DNA of 64,000 nucleotides, taken from the NCBI RefSeq assembly GCF_018918145.1, contig NZ_JAHLPX010000007.1:310001-374000 (forward strand), given 5' to 3'. Under the pieces are notes generated by a model. It ran no database searches and was not told the origin of the DNA. It saw only the letters and a list, made by a program, of their open reading frames with translations. Numbering within the stretch: position 1 is the stretch's first letter; each line of letters starts with the position of its first letter. The translations under genes and the position numbers were made by a program. This DNA comes from Anaerotignum sp. MSJ-24. GTDB lineage: Bacteria; Bacillota; Clostridia; Lachnospirales; Anaerotignaceae. This document shows positions 7,544-20,695 of the stretch, one piece after another.

Positions 7544-10500
7544 ATGGGATTAAGATTAATCACCGGAAGAAGCGGCAGCGGTAAAACAAAGCTCTGCCTT
7601 GAAGAAATATCCTCAAAACAAAAAATAGGAAAAAGACTCATTTATATAGTTCCGGAGCAGTTCTCTCTCCAGGCAGAGCGTGAGCTGGTTAAAGAATCCG
7701 GCGGCATAATGCCTGCTGTTGTTTTAAGCTTCAGAAGGCTTGCGGAAAACATATTCTCCGAATGCGGCATATCCGGCGATAAAAACCTTACCGATATAGG
7801 CAAGCTTATGATTTTACGCCGTATTATAATGCAGAATAAGGATAAATTCGAGTATTTCGGCATTGCCTGCGAACGAAGCGGCTTTACAGACAGAATGGCA
7901 AATGCCGTTACGGAATTTTTTTCCGGTGGTATAACACCGGAGGCGCTCAAAAGCTATGCCGAAACCTTTGAGGAAGGCAGTGCAGTAAGAAACAAGCTTT
8001 CCGATATGGCACTTATTTACGGTGAATACAGAAATTTTATAAAGAAGGATTATATATCCTCCGACGATGTGCTTACAACGGCGGCAATAAAAATGTCCGA
8101 GGCTGATTATATAAAGGGTGCGGAGGTCTGGCTTGACGGTTTTTACGGCTTTACCTGTCAGGAATTTGATATAATATCCAGACTGCTTGCCGAATGTGAA
8201 CGTGTGAACATAACGCTTACCATTGATAAAAAGAGCGTCGAAAGTACAAAAATGAGCATGGTAAACGGATTTTTCGAACCATGGGACACTATGCGAAGGC
8301 TCAAAAAGATATGTGAGGACAACGGCTTTAATATAGAAAAAACTATATGCCTTGAGGAATGTCACAAATTTAATACCGAAGGCATGAAAAATATTGAAAG
8401 AAAATATTTCAGCTATGCTTTTGCCGACGGAAAAAACAGCAGTGACGGCGTCAGGCTTATGACTGCCGAAAGCCTTGATGATGAAATAAATATGTGCGCC
8501 TCGGAAATAATTCATCTTGTGCGTGATAAGGGACTTCGTTTCAGAGATATTGCACTTACTTCAAGAAGCTTAAGTGACTGTGAAGAAACGGTAAGAAGAG
8601 TATTCAGCCATTACGGAATACCGTTTTTCATGGACAGCAAAAAATCCGTTATGGGACACCCGTATACGGAATTTGTGCGTTCCGTTATAGAAATGACTGC
8701 GGATAATCTGTCATATGAATCGATTTTCAGATGTCTTAAAACGGAGCTTACTCCACTGGAAAGAGATGACAGAGATAAGCTTGAAAACTATGTTCTCCGT
8801 TACGGAATAAAGGGTGATACATGGATAGATGCCCACTGGCAATGGGGCTTTGAAAAGGAAGAAACAACCGAAAAGGAAGATGAAATAAATGCTCTGCGTG
8901 AGCTTGCAATAAATCCATTTAAGGATTTTTATAAAAAATATAAAAGCGGAAAGCACTCTGCGGCAGAAATAACCTCGGATTTGTACGGAATATCGGTTTC
9001 TCTGGAAATTGCCGACAGACTTGCACAGAAAGCGGAAGAGGACGATACGGCAGGCAACACAGTAAAAGCACAGGAGCATATACGCTGTTTTGATTTGATA
9101 AGCGGACTATGCCAGAGCATATCAGAACTGCTTGGCGATGAAACCATGACAATACGTGAATACGGTCAGATATTCGAGGCAGGACTTTCCGGCCTTAAAA
9201 TGGGTATTGTACCGGAGTGCATAGACAGTGTTACGGTCGGTGATATAGAGAGAACCCGTCTGCCGGAAATAAAGGCACTTTTTGTTATAGGGGTGAATGA
9301 AGGCGTTCTTCCGTCCAACGATACTGATATTAAAGGAATACTTACCGAAAGAGAAAGAACGGCGTTGGAGGAGCTTGGTGCAGAGCTGTCTCATAGCGGA
9401 GCAAGACTTGCTTTTGAAGAGCAGTACCTTATTTACATGGGAATAACAAAGCCTTCCGATTATCTTTATATTTGCAGAAATCTTACGGACTCATCGGGTA
9501 TACAGACAAGACCGTCGTCGGTTATAACAAGGCTTGAAAGAATATTCGGCGATATAGAAACGGAGGAGTTTAATCCGTATTCGGTAAAGGCTGTTGACAG
9601 ACCGATTCCTGTACTTCACAGAATTGGCGAAAAGCTTGCCGAAGGCGGAGATATGGACGCTCTTTGGAACGGAGCATACAAATGGCTCGAAAACAACAGC
9701 GAGTATTCGTCTGCGGCTGAACTGTTGAAAAAAGGTACTGAATATAAAAATAAAGAAAATAATCTTGGCAAGGCCAACAGAGAAAAGCTTTTCGGAAACG
9801 AACTGCATACAAGTATATCAAGGCTTGAGGCTTTCTCGGAATGTCCGTTTTATTACTATGCGAAATATTCGCTTAAGGTATCGCCGAGAAGAATATACGG
9901 CTTGCAGACGCCGGATTTAGGCTCGCTGTTTCATGCGGTGCTTGAAAAATTCACTTCCGATATGAAGGCAAAAGGCTATGACTGGAATACGATACCTTCC
10001 CAAGAGGCAAATGAGCTTATAGAATCTGCTATTGATCTGCTTGCACCGGATACGGCAGATAAGGTTCTTTTCAGTACAGCGGCAAATGCCTATATGCTTA
10101 GGCGAATAAAACGAATAACAAAGAGAGCTGTTTCGGTGCTCAAAAAGCATATGGAATCCGGTGGATTTAAAACAGCCGGTGTCGAGATAGGCTTTGGTGG
10201 CGGTGACGGAGATTTGCCGCCAATAGAAATAGAAATGCCGGGAAACAGAAAGCTTGTGCTTAACGGAAAAATAGACAGAGTGGACGTTTACCGTTCCAAC
10301 GGCAAGGGCTATGTGAAAATAATCGACTATAAATCGGGAAGAAAGGAATTCAGCCTTTCGGACATATATTACGGCTTGCAGTTACAGCTTCTTTTGTATA
10401 TGGACGCATTTATGAAAACCGGTAAGTTTATAACAATAGATGAGCCGGAACCGGGAGGAGCGTTCTATTTCAGGATAATGGATCCTGTTATAAAATCCTC

Positions 10501-10933
10501 TGATTTAAAAGGAAGAACACCGGAGGATACATTATACAGCCAGTTCTGTATGAGCGGACTTGTGTGTGCCGAAGAGGATGTTTTGGAAGCGCTTGACAAT
10601 ATTTTTGCAGATGACGGTAAAAATAAATCAAATATAATTAATGTATCGAAAAACAAAAGCGGAGATTTGACAGGTTCGGCCGTAAACAGAAGCTATTACG
10701 GAAAAATTATAGACTATACGGTCAAAAAAGCAGGAGAAATAGGAGGAAGAATTGCCGATGGTGAGGTTGAAATATATCCGACTGTCAACGGTACAAATAC
10801 AATCTGCTCCTTTTGTGAGTACAATTCAATCTGCTGTTTTGACGAGAACTGCGGTAATCAGCGGAATAAATTGAAAAAGCTGTCGGCATCAGAGGTATGG
10901 GACAGAGTATTGTCTGATAAGAATAAAGACTGA
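7544..10933 (+). CDS. addB: ATP-dependent helicase/nuclease subunit AddB
   Basis: AddB is one subunit of the AddAB helicase-nuclease that resects double-strand breaks before RecA loading. The 1129-residue chain (ATG at 7544, six bases after AGGTG) has an N-terminal Walker A GRSGSGKT, a UvrD-like but inactive helicase core, and a C-terminal RecB-family nuclease domain (GKIDRVD and IIDYKSG, then the QLQLLLYM helix, about residues 910-950). The four cysteines of the AddB iron-sulfur pin are present: C767, then C1088, C1091 and C1097 with the C-x2-C-x5-C spacing known from Bacillus. addA normally follows at once; here the gene is followed by a non-coding gap and an unrelated small gene. Confidence 0.92.
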   Translation: MGLRLITGRSGSGKTKLCLEEISSKQKIGKRLIYIVPEQFSLQAERELVKESGGIMPAVVLSFRRLAENIFSECGISGDKNLTDIGKLMILRRIIMQNKDKFEYFGIACERSGFTDRMANAVTEFFSGGITPEALKSYAETFEEGSAVRNKLSDMALIYGEYRNFIKKDYISSDDVLTTAAIKMSEADYIKGAEVWLDGFYGFTCQEFDIISRLLAECERVNITLTIDKKSVESTKMSMVNGFFEPWDTMRRLKKICEDNGFNIEKTICLEECHKFNTEGMKNIERKYFSYAFADGKNSSDGVRLMTAESLDDEINMCASEIIHLVRDKGLRFRDIALTSRSLSDCEETVRRVFSHYGIPFFMDSKKSVMGHPYTEFVRSVIEMTADNLSYESIFRCLKTELTPLERDDRDKLENYVLRYGIKGDTWIDAHWQWGFEKEETTEKEDEINALRELAINPFKDFYKKYKSGKHSAAEITSDLYGISVSLEIADRLAQKAEEDDTAGNTVKAQEHIRCFDLISGLCQSISELLGDETMTIREYGQIFEAGLSGLKMGIVPECIDSVTVGDIERTRLPEIKALFVIGVNEGVLPSNDTDIKGILTERERTALEELGAELSHSGARLAFEEQYLIYMGITKPSDYLYICRNLTDSSGIQTRPSSVITRLERIFGDIETEEFNPYSVKAVDRPIPVLHRIGEKLAEGGDMDALWNGAYKWLENNSEYSSAAELLKKGTEYKNKENNLGKANREKLFGNELHTSISRLEAFSECPFYYYAKYSLKVSPRRIYGLQTPDLGSLFHAVLEKFTSDMKAKGYDWNTIPSQEANELIESAIDLLAPDTADKVLFSTAANAYMLRRIKRITKRAVSVLKKHMESGGFKTAGVEIGFGGGDGDLPPIEIEMPGNRKLVLNGKIDRVDVYRSNGKGYVKIIDYKSGRKEFSLSDIYYGLQLQLLLYMDAFMKTGKFITIDEPEPGGAFYFRIMDPVIKSSDLKGRTPEDTLYSQFCMSGLVCAEEDVLEALDNIFADDGKNKSNIINVSKNKSGDLTGSAVNRSYYGKIIDYTVKKAGEIGGRIADGEVEIYPTVNGTNTICSFCEYNSICCFDENCGNQRNKLKKLSASEVWDRVLSDKNKD

Positions 10934-11252
10934 TGTATCTGTACCAAGGACAACTATTAAAATTGTACAAAGATTAACACACAGGTTGTATGTTTGTTAC
11001 AAATCAAACAAAGCCGGCTCTTGTGTAAACAGCTAAATAAAGTGCTTGGTATCAGAACTTAAATTGTAAATGTTTTAAAATCAGATAAAACTTTAATAAA
11101 ACATTGATTAAAAATAAATTAAAAATTGTGGAAAACTGACATAGCACAACCGCCGTCAAAATGCTATACTAACATCATCAAAAGGACATCAGAGTACGAC
11201 ATAAACAATACAGATGATTGGACAGAAAGCTTACAGCATGGAGGCGGTAAAT
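10934..11252. other. Intergenic region after addB
   Basis: About 320 AT-rich bases without a convincing gene. A possible -10 TATACT (around 11164) lies upstream of the small membrane protein, but no good -35 was found. No terminator hairpin with a T run is obvious directly after addB. Confidence 0.4.
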
Positions 11253-11426
11253 ATGAAAAATATTTCAAATATATTGTTACTTATAATCTCTCTTCTTTTT
11301 ATTGTGGCAGGCATGATGCTCATTCCGCAGGCAGCAATTATGCAGAACCTTGCGTTCGTAATAATGACACTGCTTATCGTTGGTATCTTCGGTATCATCA
11401 GATACATTGCACATAGAATTGCATAA
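11253..11426 (+). CDS. Small two-helix membrane protein
   Basis: A 57-residue hydrophobic peptide starts at the ATG at 11253, eight bases after a strong GGAGG ribosome site. Two membrane helices are evident (about residues 5-25 and 30-50), with a positively charged end (RYIAHRIA). No family is recognised. A clean terminator 33 bases later supports an independent, expressed small gene. The longer frames extending upstream lack ribosome sites. Confidence 0.65.
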   Translation: MKNISNILLLIISLLFIVAGMMLIPQAAIMQNLAFVIMTLLIVGIFGIIRYIAHRIA

Positions 11427-11458
11427 GTATTGAAAAGCTTGACCACAAGCGAAATAAC

Positions 11459-11487
11459 GACCTGTGAATTATCACAGGTCTTTTTTT
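11459..11487 (+). terminator. Terminator after small membrane protein
   Basis: An 8-bp stem GACCTGTG/CACAGGTC with a six-base loop is followed by seven T. Confidence 0.88.
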
Positions 11488-11734
11488 ATAATTTTTTTTA
11501 CTGAATTAACTTTTACTTCCAATGAATATGAAATAAATACGGGAAAACAATTATGTTGTTTTTTACAAAATATGTGGTACTACCAATGTTGAAATAAGTA
11601 ATATTGTATTTATAAAAATACAATATACAATTTTTTGTACAATATAAATAATTTGTCTATTACCCAAAAAGTCAAAAGTGTGAAAAATTGAGTACATTGG
11701 TAAAAGTTTGTTTGTATATAGCTGATAACTTAAT
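11488..11734. other. AT-rich gap upstream of V-ATPase promoter
   Basis: About 250 very AT-rich bases with no gene. It includes the imperfect inverted repeat ATATTGTATTTATAAAAATA/ACAATAT (around 11610-11640). Nothing else is identifiable. Confidence 0.35.
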
Positions 11735-11763
11735 TTGACAATCGAATATTTTTTGTATATAAT
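11735..11763 (+). promoter_or_regulatory. V-ATPase operon promoter
   Basis: A consensus sigma-A promoter, TTGACA-N17-TATAAT, lies 130 bases before the first V-ATPase gene and leaves a leader of about 125 bases. No riboswitch class was recognised in the leader. Confidence 0.85.
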
Positions 11764-11892
11764 TTTAAACATATACTACAAGGAACAATATACCAGTCAA
11801 TGAAATGGATTATTTGTTTTTATTATCGATATAATATCGGTTTATCCCGGTTTATATAATCAAATTTGTCATGCAAAAGAGGTGAAGAAAGA

Positions 11893-12205
11893 ATGGCGTT
11901 GGATATTATTAAAGATATTGTTGATGCCGAGGCCAGAGCTGAAGAAATGATTAAAAATGCCGAGGCGGAAGCAGCGTCACTCAAGGCTGAGGCAGAAAAA
12001 AAAGGCGCTTCTATACTTGCCGAGGCAAAGCAGAAAGGCAAGGAAGAGCTAAACGCAGCGGCTGATGCGGCCGTTAAGGAGAGCAGCCAAGCGGTTGAAA
12101 AAATTGCCGAGCAAGCTGAACTTAATTGCAGAAAAATCAGAGAAGAGGCTTCCGTTAAAAAGGAGGAAGCAATTAAGGCTGTTATGAGAAAGGTAGTGGG
12201 AACTG

Positions 12206-12219
<14 letters not shown>
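11893..12219 (+). CDS. ntpF: V-type ATPase subunit G/H-like (NtpF)
   Basis: A 108-residue, almost entirely helical protein rich in Ala, Glu and Lys, with heptad-like coiled-coil character (for example EEMIKNAEAEAASLKAEAEKK). This matches the peripheral-stalk subunit NtpF of Enterococcus, which pairs with NtpE to hold the catalytic head against subunit I. The ATG at 11893 follows GAGGTGAAG. It is the first gene of a nine-gene operon in the order F-I-K-E-C-G-A-B-D. Its end overlaps the next gene by 14 bases. Confidence 0.85.
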
Positions 12220-14678
<2,459 letters not shown>

Positions 14679-14705
14679 TTAATAGAAGAGAGGGAGGATA
14701 CTCCT

Positions 14706-15269
14706 ATGAATGATGGCAAAATTATTATTGACAAAATTATAGCCGACGCTGAAGAAGCAGTTAATAAAACCATTGCAGAGGCAAAGGCTGCCGCTGATGA
14801 AATACTTAAGGGCTATGAAGACAAGGCCGCAAAGGAAACGGCAAGAAGCAATAAGCTTGTTGCAGACGAAAAACAGAGAGTTACCGAAAAACAGCTTTCA
14901 TCGGCAGAGATGAATTCAAAAATGCTGGCTCTTTCCGAAAAGCAGAAGCTCCTTGAAGAGGTTATTGAAGAGGCTGAAAAAAGACTTTCCGATCTTCCTG
15001 ACGAGGAATATGCTTCGGTAATCGGCTCTATGCTTTCTTCAATGGATAAAAAGCTCGGAACAGAGGTAATTGTTTCGGAAAAGGACAAAACAAGACTTGC
15101 GGACGTAATAAGTAAAAACGGTTTTACGCTTTCCGACAGAACTGCCGATATTGAAGGCGGCTTGATCATCAGAAACGGAGATATAGAATATAACTATTCA
15201 TTTAATTCGATAATCAGTATAGAAAAAGAAGAAATACAGCAGCTTGCGGCAAAAATACTTTTTGATTAA
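14706..15269 (+). CDS. ntpE: V-type ATPase subunit E
   Basis: The 187-residue peripheral-stalk subunit has a long N-terminal Ala/Glu/Lys coiled coil (about residues 1-95) that pairs with NtpF, then a globular C-terminal part that binds the top of the catalytic head (TDIEGGLIIRNGDIEYNYSF is the conserved block). The position between K and C fits the Enterococcus order. The ribosome site is GGAGG, with the ATG at 14706. Confidence 0.9.
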   Translation: MNDGKIIIDKIIADAEEAVNKTIAEAKAAADEILKGYEDKAAKETARSNKLVADEKQRVTEKQLSSAEMNSKMLALSEKQKLLEEVIEEAEKRLSDLPDEEYASVIGSMLSSMDKKLGTEVIVSEKDKTRLADVISKNGFTLSDRTADIEGGLIIRNGDIEYNYSFNSIISIEKEEIQQLAAKILFD

Positions 15270-15283
15270 GGGAGGGGTAGATA

Positions 15284-16279
15284 ATGTCGAAACAGAAGAT
15301 TTACCCTTTTGCGGTGGCGGCTGTCCGCTGTATGGAAAACAACCTTATTAAGAAGGATAAGCTTATGCAGATGGCAGAAGCACCTACGGCAGAGGATGTG
15401 CTCCATATGCTTGCCGAATGCGGATACGGTGAGCTTCCGAGAGAGCAGATACATGACTTTGAAAAGCTGCTTTCCGAACAGCTTAATAAAGCATATAAAT
15501 CTCTTGCGGGACTTATACCGGCGAACAATTCCGGCAGCTCGGGAAGTCTGACAGATGTTTTTCTTTATAAAAACGACTATCAGAACATGAAGGTACTTAT
15601 TAAGCAGGAGGTTTCCGGCATAGACGGCAGTGCGTATTTCATTGACGGCGGAACAATACCGCTTGAAAAGCTTAAAACAGCATTTCTCGAAAGAAAGTTT
15701 TCAGATTTGCCGGCAATAAAGGCAGATGCGGTAAACGATGCACTTGAAACCTATGCAAAAACCCATGACGGACGATATATAGATGTTATTATGGACAATG
15801 CCTGCTTTCAGACAATGGCTGAAACAGCAAAGGCAACCGGCAACAGCTATGTAATCGAATATGTTAAAAAACTTGCGGATATAACAAATATAAAAACCTT
15901 TGTCAGAATTAAGCGTTTGGGCAAGAACTGGAAGCTTTTTGACGAGGCATATGTTGACGGCGGCAGCATAAGCAAGGAAAAATTCAATGAATGCTTCCAG
16001 AACGATAATCCGTCGGCAATGCTTGCTGAAACAGGCTATAAGCAGATAACCGAAAACTGTATGACGACAGGCTTTACGGAATTTGAGAGAATGTGCGATG
16101 ATTACCTTATGTCCTATGTTAAGGACGCAAAGTATAAAACGCTTACACCTGAACCACTTGTGGGATATATTCTCGGAAAAGAAACGGAAATCAAATGCGT
16201 AAGAATAATAATGACATGCAAGCTTAATAACATTGATTCCGAAACAATAAAGGAAAGGGTGAGAGAAGCGTATGTCTAA
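15284..16279 (+). CDS. ntpC: V-type ATPase subunit C (d-type, c-ring connector)
   Basis: This 331-residue, mainly helical protein matches the V-ATPase C/AC39 family: a funnel-shaped subunit that sits on the c-ring and couples it to the central shaft (D and G). Family blocks include PLVGYILGKETEIKCVRIIMTCKLN near the end. Neighbours E and G(F) confirm the assignment. The ribosome site is GGGAGGG, and the stop overlaps the next start by 8 bases. Confidence 0.9.
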   Translation: MSKQKIYPFAVAAVRCMENNLIKKDKLMQMAEAPTAEDVLHMLAECGYGELPREQIHDFEKLLSEQLNKAYKSLAGLIPANNSGSSGSLTDVFLYKNDYQNMKVLIKQEVSGIDGSAYFIDGGTIPLEKLKTAFLERKFSDLPAIKADAVNDALETYAKTHDGRYIDVIMDNACFQTMAETAKATGNSYVIEYVKKLADITNIKTFVRIKRLGKNWKLFDEAYVDGGSISKEKFNECFQNDNPSAMLAETGYKQITENCMTTGFTEFERMCDDYLMSYVKDAKYKTLTPEPLVGYILGKETEIKCVRIIMTCKLNNIDSETIKERVREAYV

Positions 16280-16589
16280 GGTAGGTATAATCGGAGATAA
16301 AGACAGCATAATGGGCTTCCTTGCTCTTGGCATTGATACCTTTCCTGCCTATGAGGCGGACGAAATTAAGCGGACAATCCACAAAATGGCAGAGGAAAAT
16401 TATGCAATCATATATATAACCGAACAGGCAAGTCTGCTTGCGAAGGATTTTATTGCAAGATACAAGGATAATCCGCTTCCTGCGATAATTGTTATTCCGG
16501 GAATCGGCGGAAGTATGGGACTTGGCATGAATGAAATCAGAGAATCCAGTAAACGGGCTATCGGTGTGGATATACTGTTTAATGACTGA
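16272..16589 (+). CDS. ntpG: V-type ATPase subunit F (NtpG)
   Basis: The 105-residue central-shaft subunit starts VGIIGDKDSIMGFLALG and contains YAIIYITEQ and a mid-chain IVIPG loop, as in archaeal AtpF and Enterococcus NtpG. It binds subunit D in the rotor and modulates ATP hydrolysis. It overlaps ntpC by 8 bases and precedes ntpA by 18 bases. Confidence 0.9.
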   Translation: MSKVGIIGDKDSIMGFLALGIDTFPAYEADEIKRTIHKMAEENYAIIYITEQASLLAKDFIARYKDNPLPAIIVIPGIGGSMGLGMNEIRESSKRAIGVDILFND

Positions 16590-16607
16590 GAGTGAGGTTG
16601 AGATAAA

Positions 16608-18383
16608 ATGAAGACAGGTACAGTAGTTAAGGTATCCGGACCTCTTGTTGTTGCGGAGGGAATGAGAGATGCCAATATGTTTGACGTTGTGCGTGTATCG
16701 GATCAGCACCTTATCGGTGAAATCATCGAGATGCACGGAGATAAGGCGTCAATACAGGTTTATGAAGAAACAGCAGGTCTTGGACCGGGCGAAAAGGTTG
16801 TGTCAACCGGAATGCCTATGAGCGTTGAGCTTGGACCGGGACTTATTTCTACAATATATGACGGTATTCAGAGACCGCTTGAAAGCCTTTACAGAGTAAG
16901 CGGTGATAACATCAAACGTGGTGTTGAGGTTCCTTCGCTTGACAGAGAAAAGAAATGGAGTTTTGTTCCCAAACGTGCTGTCGGCGATAAGGTAGAGGCC
17001 GGTGACATAATCGGTGTTGTTCAGGAAACACCCGTTGTTGAATGCCGTATCATGGTTCCTTATAAGCATGGCGGAACTATAAAAGAAATTAAAGAAGGCG
17101 AATTTACTATCGAAGAAACCGTTGCGGTTATTACAGACGATAAGGGTAACGATTTTGAGATGACGATGATGCAGAGATGGCCTGTACGTCGTGAAAGACC
17201 TTATAAAGAAAAGAAAACACCCGATACACTTCTTGTAACAGGACAGCGTGTAATTGATACATTCTTCCCCATTACAAAGGGCGGTGTTGCCGCTATTCCC
17301 GGACCTTTCGGAAGCGGTAAAACAGTAACACAGCATCAGCTTGCAAAGTGGTCAGACGCAGATATAGTTGTATATATCGGCTGTGGCGAGCGTGGAAACG
17401 AAATGACAGACGTTCTTAACGAATTCCCTGAACTGAAGGACCCCAGAACAGGCGAATCGCTTATGCAGAGAACGGTTCTTATAGCAAATACATCGGATAT
17501 GCCCGTTGCTGCCCGTGAGGCATCAATTTATACAGGTATTACAATAGCAGAGTTCTTCAGAGATATGGGTTACAGCGTTGCACTTATGGCTGACTCAACA
17601 TCAAGATGGGCAGAGGCACTTCGAGAGATGTCAGGACGTCTTGAGGAAATGCCCGGTGAAGAAGGTTATCCTGCTTACCTCGGCAGCCGTCTTGCTCAGT
17701 TCTATGAAAGAGCCGGAAGAGTTTACTGCCTCGGCAGTGACAACAGAGAGGGTACACTTACAGCTATCGGTGCAGTTTCACCTCCCGGTGGTGATACATC
17801 GGAGCCTGTATCGCAGGCAACACTTCGTATTGTAAAGGTATTCTGGGGACTTGATGCGTCACTTGCTTATAAACGTCATTTCCCGGCTATCAACTGGCTT
17901 ACAAGCTACTCACTCTATCAGGATAAGGTAGACGCTTGGGCAGATAAGCATGTTGATGAAAACTTCTCGGTTCAGAGAACAGAGGCTATGAAGCTTTTAC
18001 AGACAGAGGCGGAGTTACAGGAAATCGTACAGCTCGTCGGTATGGATTCACTTTCGCCTTCCGACAGACTTATTATCGAAGTAACACGTTCAATCCGTGA
18101 AGACTTCCTTCACCAGAACTCTTTCCATGAGGTCGATACATTCACATCGCTGTTAAAACAGTACAGACTGCTCCAGCTTATACTTCATTTCTATCATAAG
18201 GGACTTGAGGCTGTAAACAGCAACGTAAGTATCAATAAGCTTATACAGATACCTGCAATGGAAAAAATCGGACGTGCAAAATATATCAGAGAAAGATATG
18301 TAACAAAAGAGTATGACGCAATTCTTGCCGAAACAGATGCAGAAATTGATGAACTCATCAAAGAGGAGGCAGACGAATTATGA
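16608..18383 (+). CDS. ntpA: V-type ATPase catalytic subunit A
   Basis: The 591-residue catalytic subunit binds and hydrolyses ATP in the V1 head. Walker A GPFGSGKT is at residues 232-239. The A-subunit-specific non-homologous region (about 115-190) lies before it, and Walker B is near [29 protein letters not shown]. The conserved SPPGGD block is also visible. Length is standard. The stop overlaps the ntpB start by 4 bases, so both are coupled. Confidence 0.96.
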   Translation: MKTGTVVKVSGPLVVAEGMRDANMFDVVRVSDQHLIGEIIEMHGDKASIQVYEETAGLGPGEKVVSTGMPMSVELGPGLISTIYDGIQRPLESLYRVSGDNIKRGVEVPSLDREKKWSFVPKRAVGDKVEAGDIIGVVQETPVVECRIMVPYKHGGTIKEIKEGEFTIEETVAVITDDKGNDFEMTMMQRWPVRRERPYKEKKTPDTLLVTGQRVIDTFFPITKGGVAAIPGPFGSGKTVTQHQLAKWSDADIVVYIGCGERGNEMTDVLNEFPELKDPRTGESLMQRTVLIANTSDMPVAAREASIYTGITIAEFFRDMGYSVALMADSTSRWAEALREMSGRLEEMPGEEGYPAYLGSRLAQFYERAGRVYCLGSDNREGTLTAIGAVSPPGGDTSEPVSQATLRIVKVFWGLDASLAYKRHFPAINWLTSYSLYQDKVDAWADKHVDENFSVQRTEAMKLLQTEAELQEIVQLVGMDSLSPSDRLIIEVTRSIREDFLHQNSFHEVDTFTSLLKQYRLLQLILHFYHKGLEAVNSNVSINKLIQIPAMEKIGRAKYIRERYVTKEYDAILAETDAEIDELIKEEADEL

Positions 18384-19756
18384 TAAAGGAATACAGATCA
18401 ATTCAAGAGGTTGCCGGCCCTCTTATGCTTGTAACAGGCGTTGAAGGCGTTAAATATGATGAGCTTGGTGAAATTGAGCTTGCCAACGGCGAAACAAGAC
18501 GTTGCAAGGTGCTTGAGGTAAACGGAGATTCCGCTCTTGTACAGCTTTTTGAAAGCTCAACAGGTATCAACCTTGCCGAAAGTAAAGTAAGATTTCTCGG
18601 AAAATCACTTGATTTCGGTGTTTCACCCGATATTCTCGGCCGTGTATTCAACGGTATGGGTAAACCCATTGATAACGGACCGGATATTATTCCCGAAAAA
18701 CGTATGGATATAAATGGTGCACCTATAAATCCTGCCGCAAGAGAATATCCTGCCGAATTTATTCAGACAGGTGTTTCTGCAATCGATGGACTTAATACAC
18801 TTGTTCGTGGACAGAAGCTTCCTATATTCTCATGTTCAGGTCTTCCTCATTCACAGCTTGCCGTTCAGATTGCACGACAAGCAAAGGTTAGAGGTACTGA
18901 TTCCAAATTTGCCGTTGTATTCGCCGCTATCGGTATCACATTCGAAGATGCTGAATTCTTCATTGAGGACTTTAAGAAAACAGGTGCTATTGACCGTTCG
19001 GTTGTATTCGTAAACCTTGCAAATGACCCTGCCGTTGAGCGTGTAAGCACACCTCGTATGGCACTTACCGCAGCAGAATATCTTGCATTTGACCAGGGCA
19101 TGCACGTACTTGTAATTCTTACTGATATTACAAACTATGCAGAGGCACTTCGTGAGATTTCAGCGGCTAAGAAAGAGGTTCCCGGACGTAGAGGCTATCC
19201 CGGATACCTTTACACAGACCTTGCAACAATGTATGAAAGAGCCGGAAAGATAAGGGGTAAGGAAGGATCAATAACAATGATTCCTATTCTTACAATGCCT
19301 GAAGATGATAAGACTCATCCTATTCCCGACCTTACAGGATATATTACAGAAGGACAGATTATCCTCAGCCGTGAGCTTTATAAAAAGGGCATACAGCCGC
19401 CTATCAACGTACTTCCTTCGCTTTCACGACTTAAGGATAAGGGTATCGGCAAAGGCAAAACCCGTGAGGACCATGCGGACACAATGAACCAGCTTTTTGC
19501 GGCTTATTCAAGAGGTAAGGATGCAAAAGAGCTTATGGCAATCCTCGGTGAATCGGCACTTTCTGATACGGATAAATTGTATGCTAAATTTGCTGATGCC
19601 TTTGAGAAAGAGTATGTATCACAGGGCTTCAGAACAGACCGTTCGATAGAGGATACTCTTGAAACAGGCTGGAAGCTTCTCAGAATGCTTCCTAAGAGTG
19701 AGCTTAAACGTATCGGTGATGAATATCTTGAAAAATATTACCCTGAAAAAGACTGA
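18380..19756 (+). CDS. ntpB: V-type ATPase regulatory subunit B
   Basis: The 458-residue non-catalytic subunit alternates with A in the head. The P-loop region is degenerate ([12 protein letters not shown] instead of a Walker A), as expected for B subunits, and [25 protein letters not shown] is the conserved family block. The ATG overlaps the ntpA stop. Confidence 0.96.
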   Translation: MIKEYRSIQEVAGPLMLVTGVEGVKYDELGEIELANGETRRCKVLEVNGDSALVQLFESSTGINLAESKVRFLGKSLDFGVSPDILGRVFNGMGKPIDNGPDIIPEKRMDINGAPINPAAREYPAEFIQTGVSAIDGLNTLVRGQKLPIFSCSGLPHSQLAVQIARQAKVRGTDSKFAVVFAAIGITFEDAEFFIEDFKKTGAIDRSVVFVNLANDPAVERVSTPRMALTAAEYLAFDQGMHVLVILTDITNYAEALREISAAKKEVPGRRGYPGYLYTDLATMYERAGKIRGKEGSITMIPILTMPEDDKTHPIPDLTGYITEGQIILSRELYKKGIQPPINVLPSLSRLKDKGIGKGKTREDHADTMNQLFAAYSRGKDAKELMAILGESALSDTDKLYAKFADAFEKEYVSQGFRTDRSIEDTLETGWKLLRMLPKSELKRIGDEYLEKYYPEKD

Positions 19757-19785
19757 TAATATTTTTTCTGAAAGGGGTGATATGC

Positions 19786-20487
19786 TTGGCAAGATTAAAT
19801 GTAAATCCTACAAGAATGGAGCTGACAAGGCTTAAAAAGCTTCTTCTTACGGCAACAAGAGGACATAAGCTGCTTAAGGATAAGCTTGACGAGCTTATGA
19901 AGCAGTTCCTCGACATTGTTAAAGAGAATAAACTGCTTCGTGAGGAGGCTGAAAAGTCTCTTGAGGAGGCATATAAAAGCTTTATAATTGCCAGAGCGGT
20001 TATGAGCGAGGAAAACCTCGGAGAGGCGCTTATGCTGCCGACACGTTCCGTAGAGGTTTCTGTCAGCGAAAAAAATGTAATGAGTGTGCATGTGCCTGTG
20101 TTCAAATTCAATTCCGATGATGCGGAAAAAAGCGATGTCTGCCCGTATGGCTATGCTTTTACTTCGGCCGAGCTTGACGGTGCGGTTGCGGCATTTTCGG
20201 CAGCAATGGAGCCGCTTCTTAAGCTTGCGGAAAGCGAAAAGACAGCTCAGCTTCTTGCTCAGGAGATTGAAGGCACAAGACGACGTGTTAATGCACTTGA
20301 AAACGTAATGATTCCAAACTATGAGGAAACAATACGTTATATAAAAATGAAGCTTGATGAAAATGAAAGAGCCGGAACGACGAGAATGATGAAGGTCAAA
20401 GATATGTTGTTAAAAGAAAGCATTGCGGAGAAGAAAGCAATGGAGGAAAGAGCCGAGGCAAAGTTTGCCGCAGGCGGAAATAACTGA
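19786..20487 (+). CDS. ntpD: V-type ATPase subunit D
   Basis: The central rotor shaft is a long antiparallel coiled coil. The start is set at TTG 19786, eight bases after AAGGGG, giving MARLNVNPTRMELTRLKK, the classical N-terminus of subunit D, and 233 residues. The C-terminal half contains RRRVNALENVMIPNYEETI, the family signature. An upstream GTG in frame would place the ribosome site inside the gene. It is the last gene of the operon and is followed by a terminator. Confidence 0.93.
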   Translation: MARLNVNPTRMELTRLKKLLLTATRGHKLLKDKLDELMKQFLDIVKENKLLREEAEKSLEEAYKSFIIARAVMSEENLGEALMLPTRSVEVSVSEKNVMSVHVPVFKFNSDDAEKSDVCPYGYAFTSAELDGAVAAFSAAMEPLLKLAESEKTAQLLAQEIEGTRRRVNALENVMIPNYEETIRYIKMKLDENERAGTTRMMKVKDMLLKESIAEKKAMEERAEAKFAAGGNN

Positions 20488-20525
20488 TATATCTTAAAAC
20501 CGAAATAATTTCATATTAAACTAAA

Positions 20526-20562
20526 CAGGCAGCCCCTAAAATTAGGTGGCTGCCTGCTTTAT
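20526..20562 (+). terminator. V-ATPase operon terminator
   Basis: A 9-bp stem CAGGCAGCC/GGCTGCCTG, with a secondary CCTAAA/TTAGG pairing in the loop, and a short T-rich tail. Confidence 0.7.
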
Positions 20563-20628
20563 AATAGATATAAAGTATATATCGTCACATCCGCAGAATA
20601 GATATATCGACCTTTGGCAATAATATTA

Positions 20629-20657
20629 TTTACATTTTTGAAGAATTATAGTATAAA
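20629..20657 (+). promoter_or_regulatory. Promoter of VanZ-like gene
   Basis: TTTACA-N17-TATAAA lies about 40 bases upstream of the start. Confidence 0.5.
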
Positions 20658-20695
20658 TATAATAACTTTCGGGAAAGGCAGCGGGCGATTGACAT

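Noticed and set aside
11764-11892. Possible riboswitch in the V-ATPase leader
   Set aside because: The 125-base leader has no recognisable aptamer motif and no terminator or anti-terminator pair.
18380-19756. Missing Walker A in V-ATPase subunit B seen as damage
   Set aside because: Loss of a canonical P-loop is normal for the non-catalytic B subunit.
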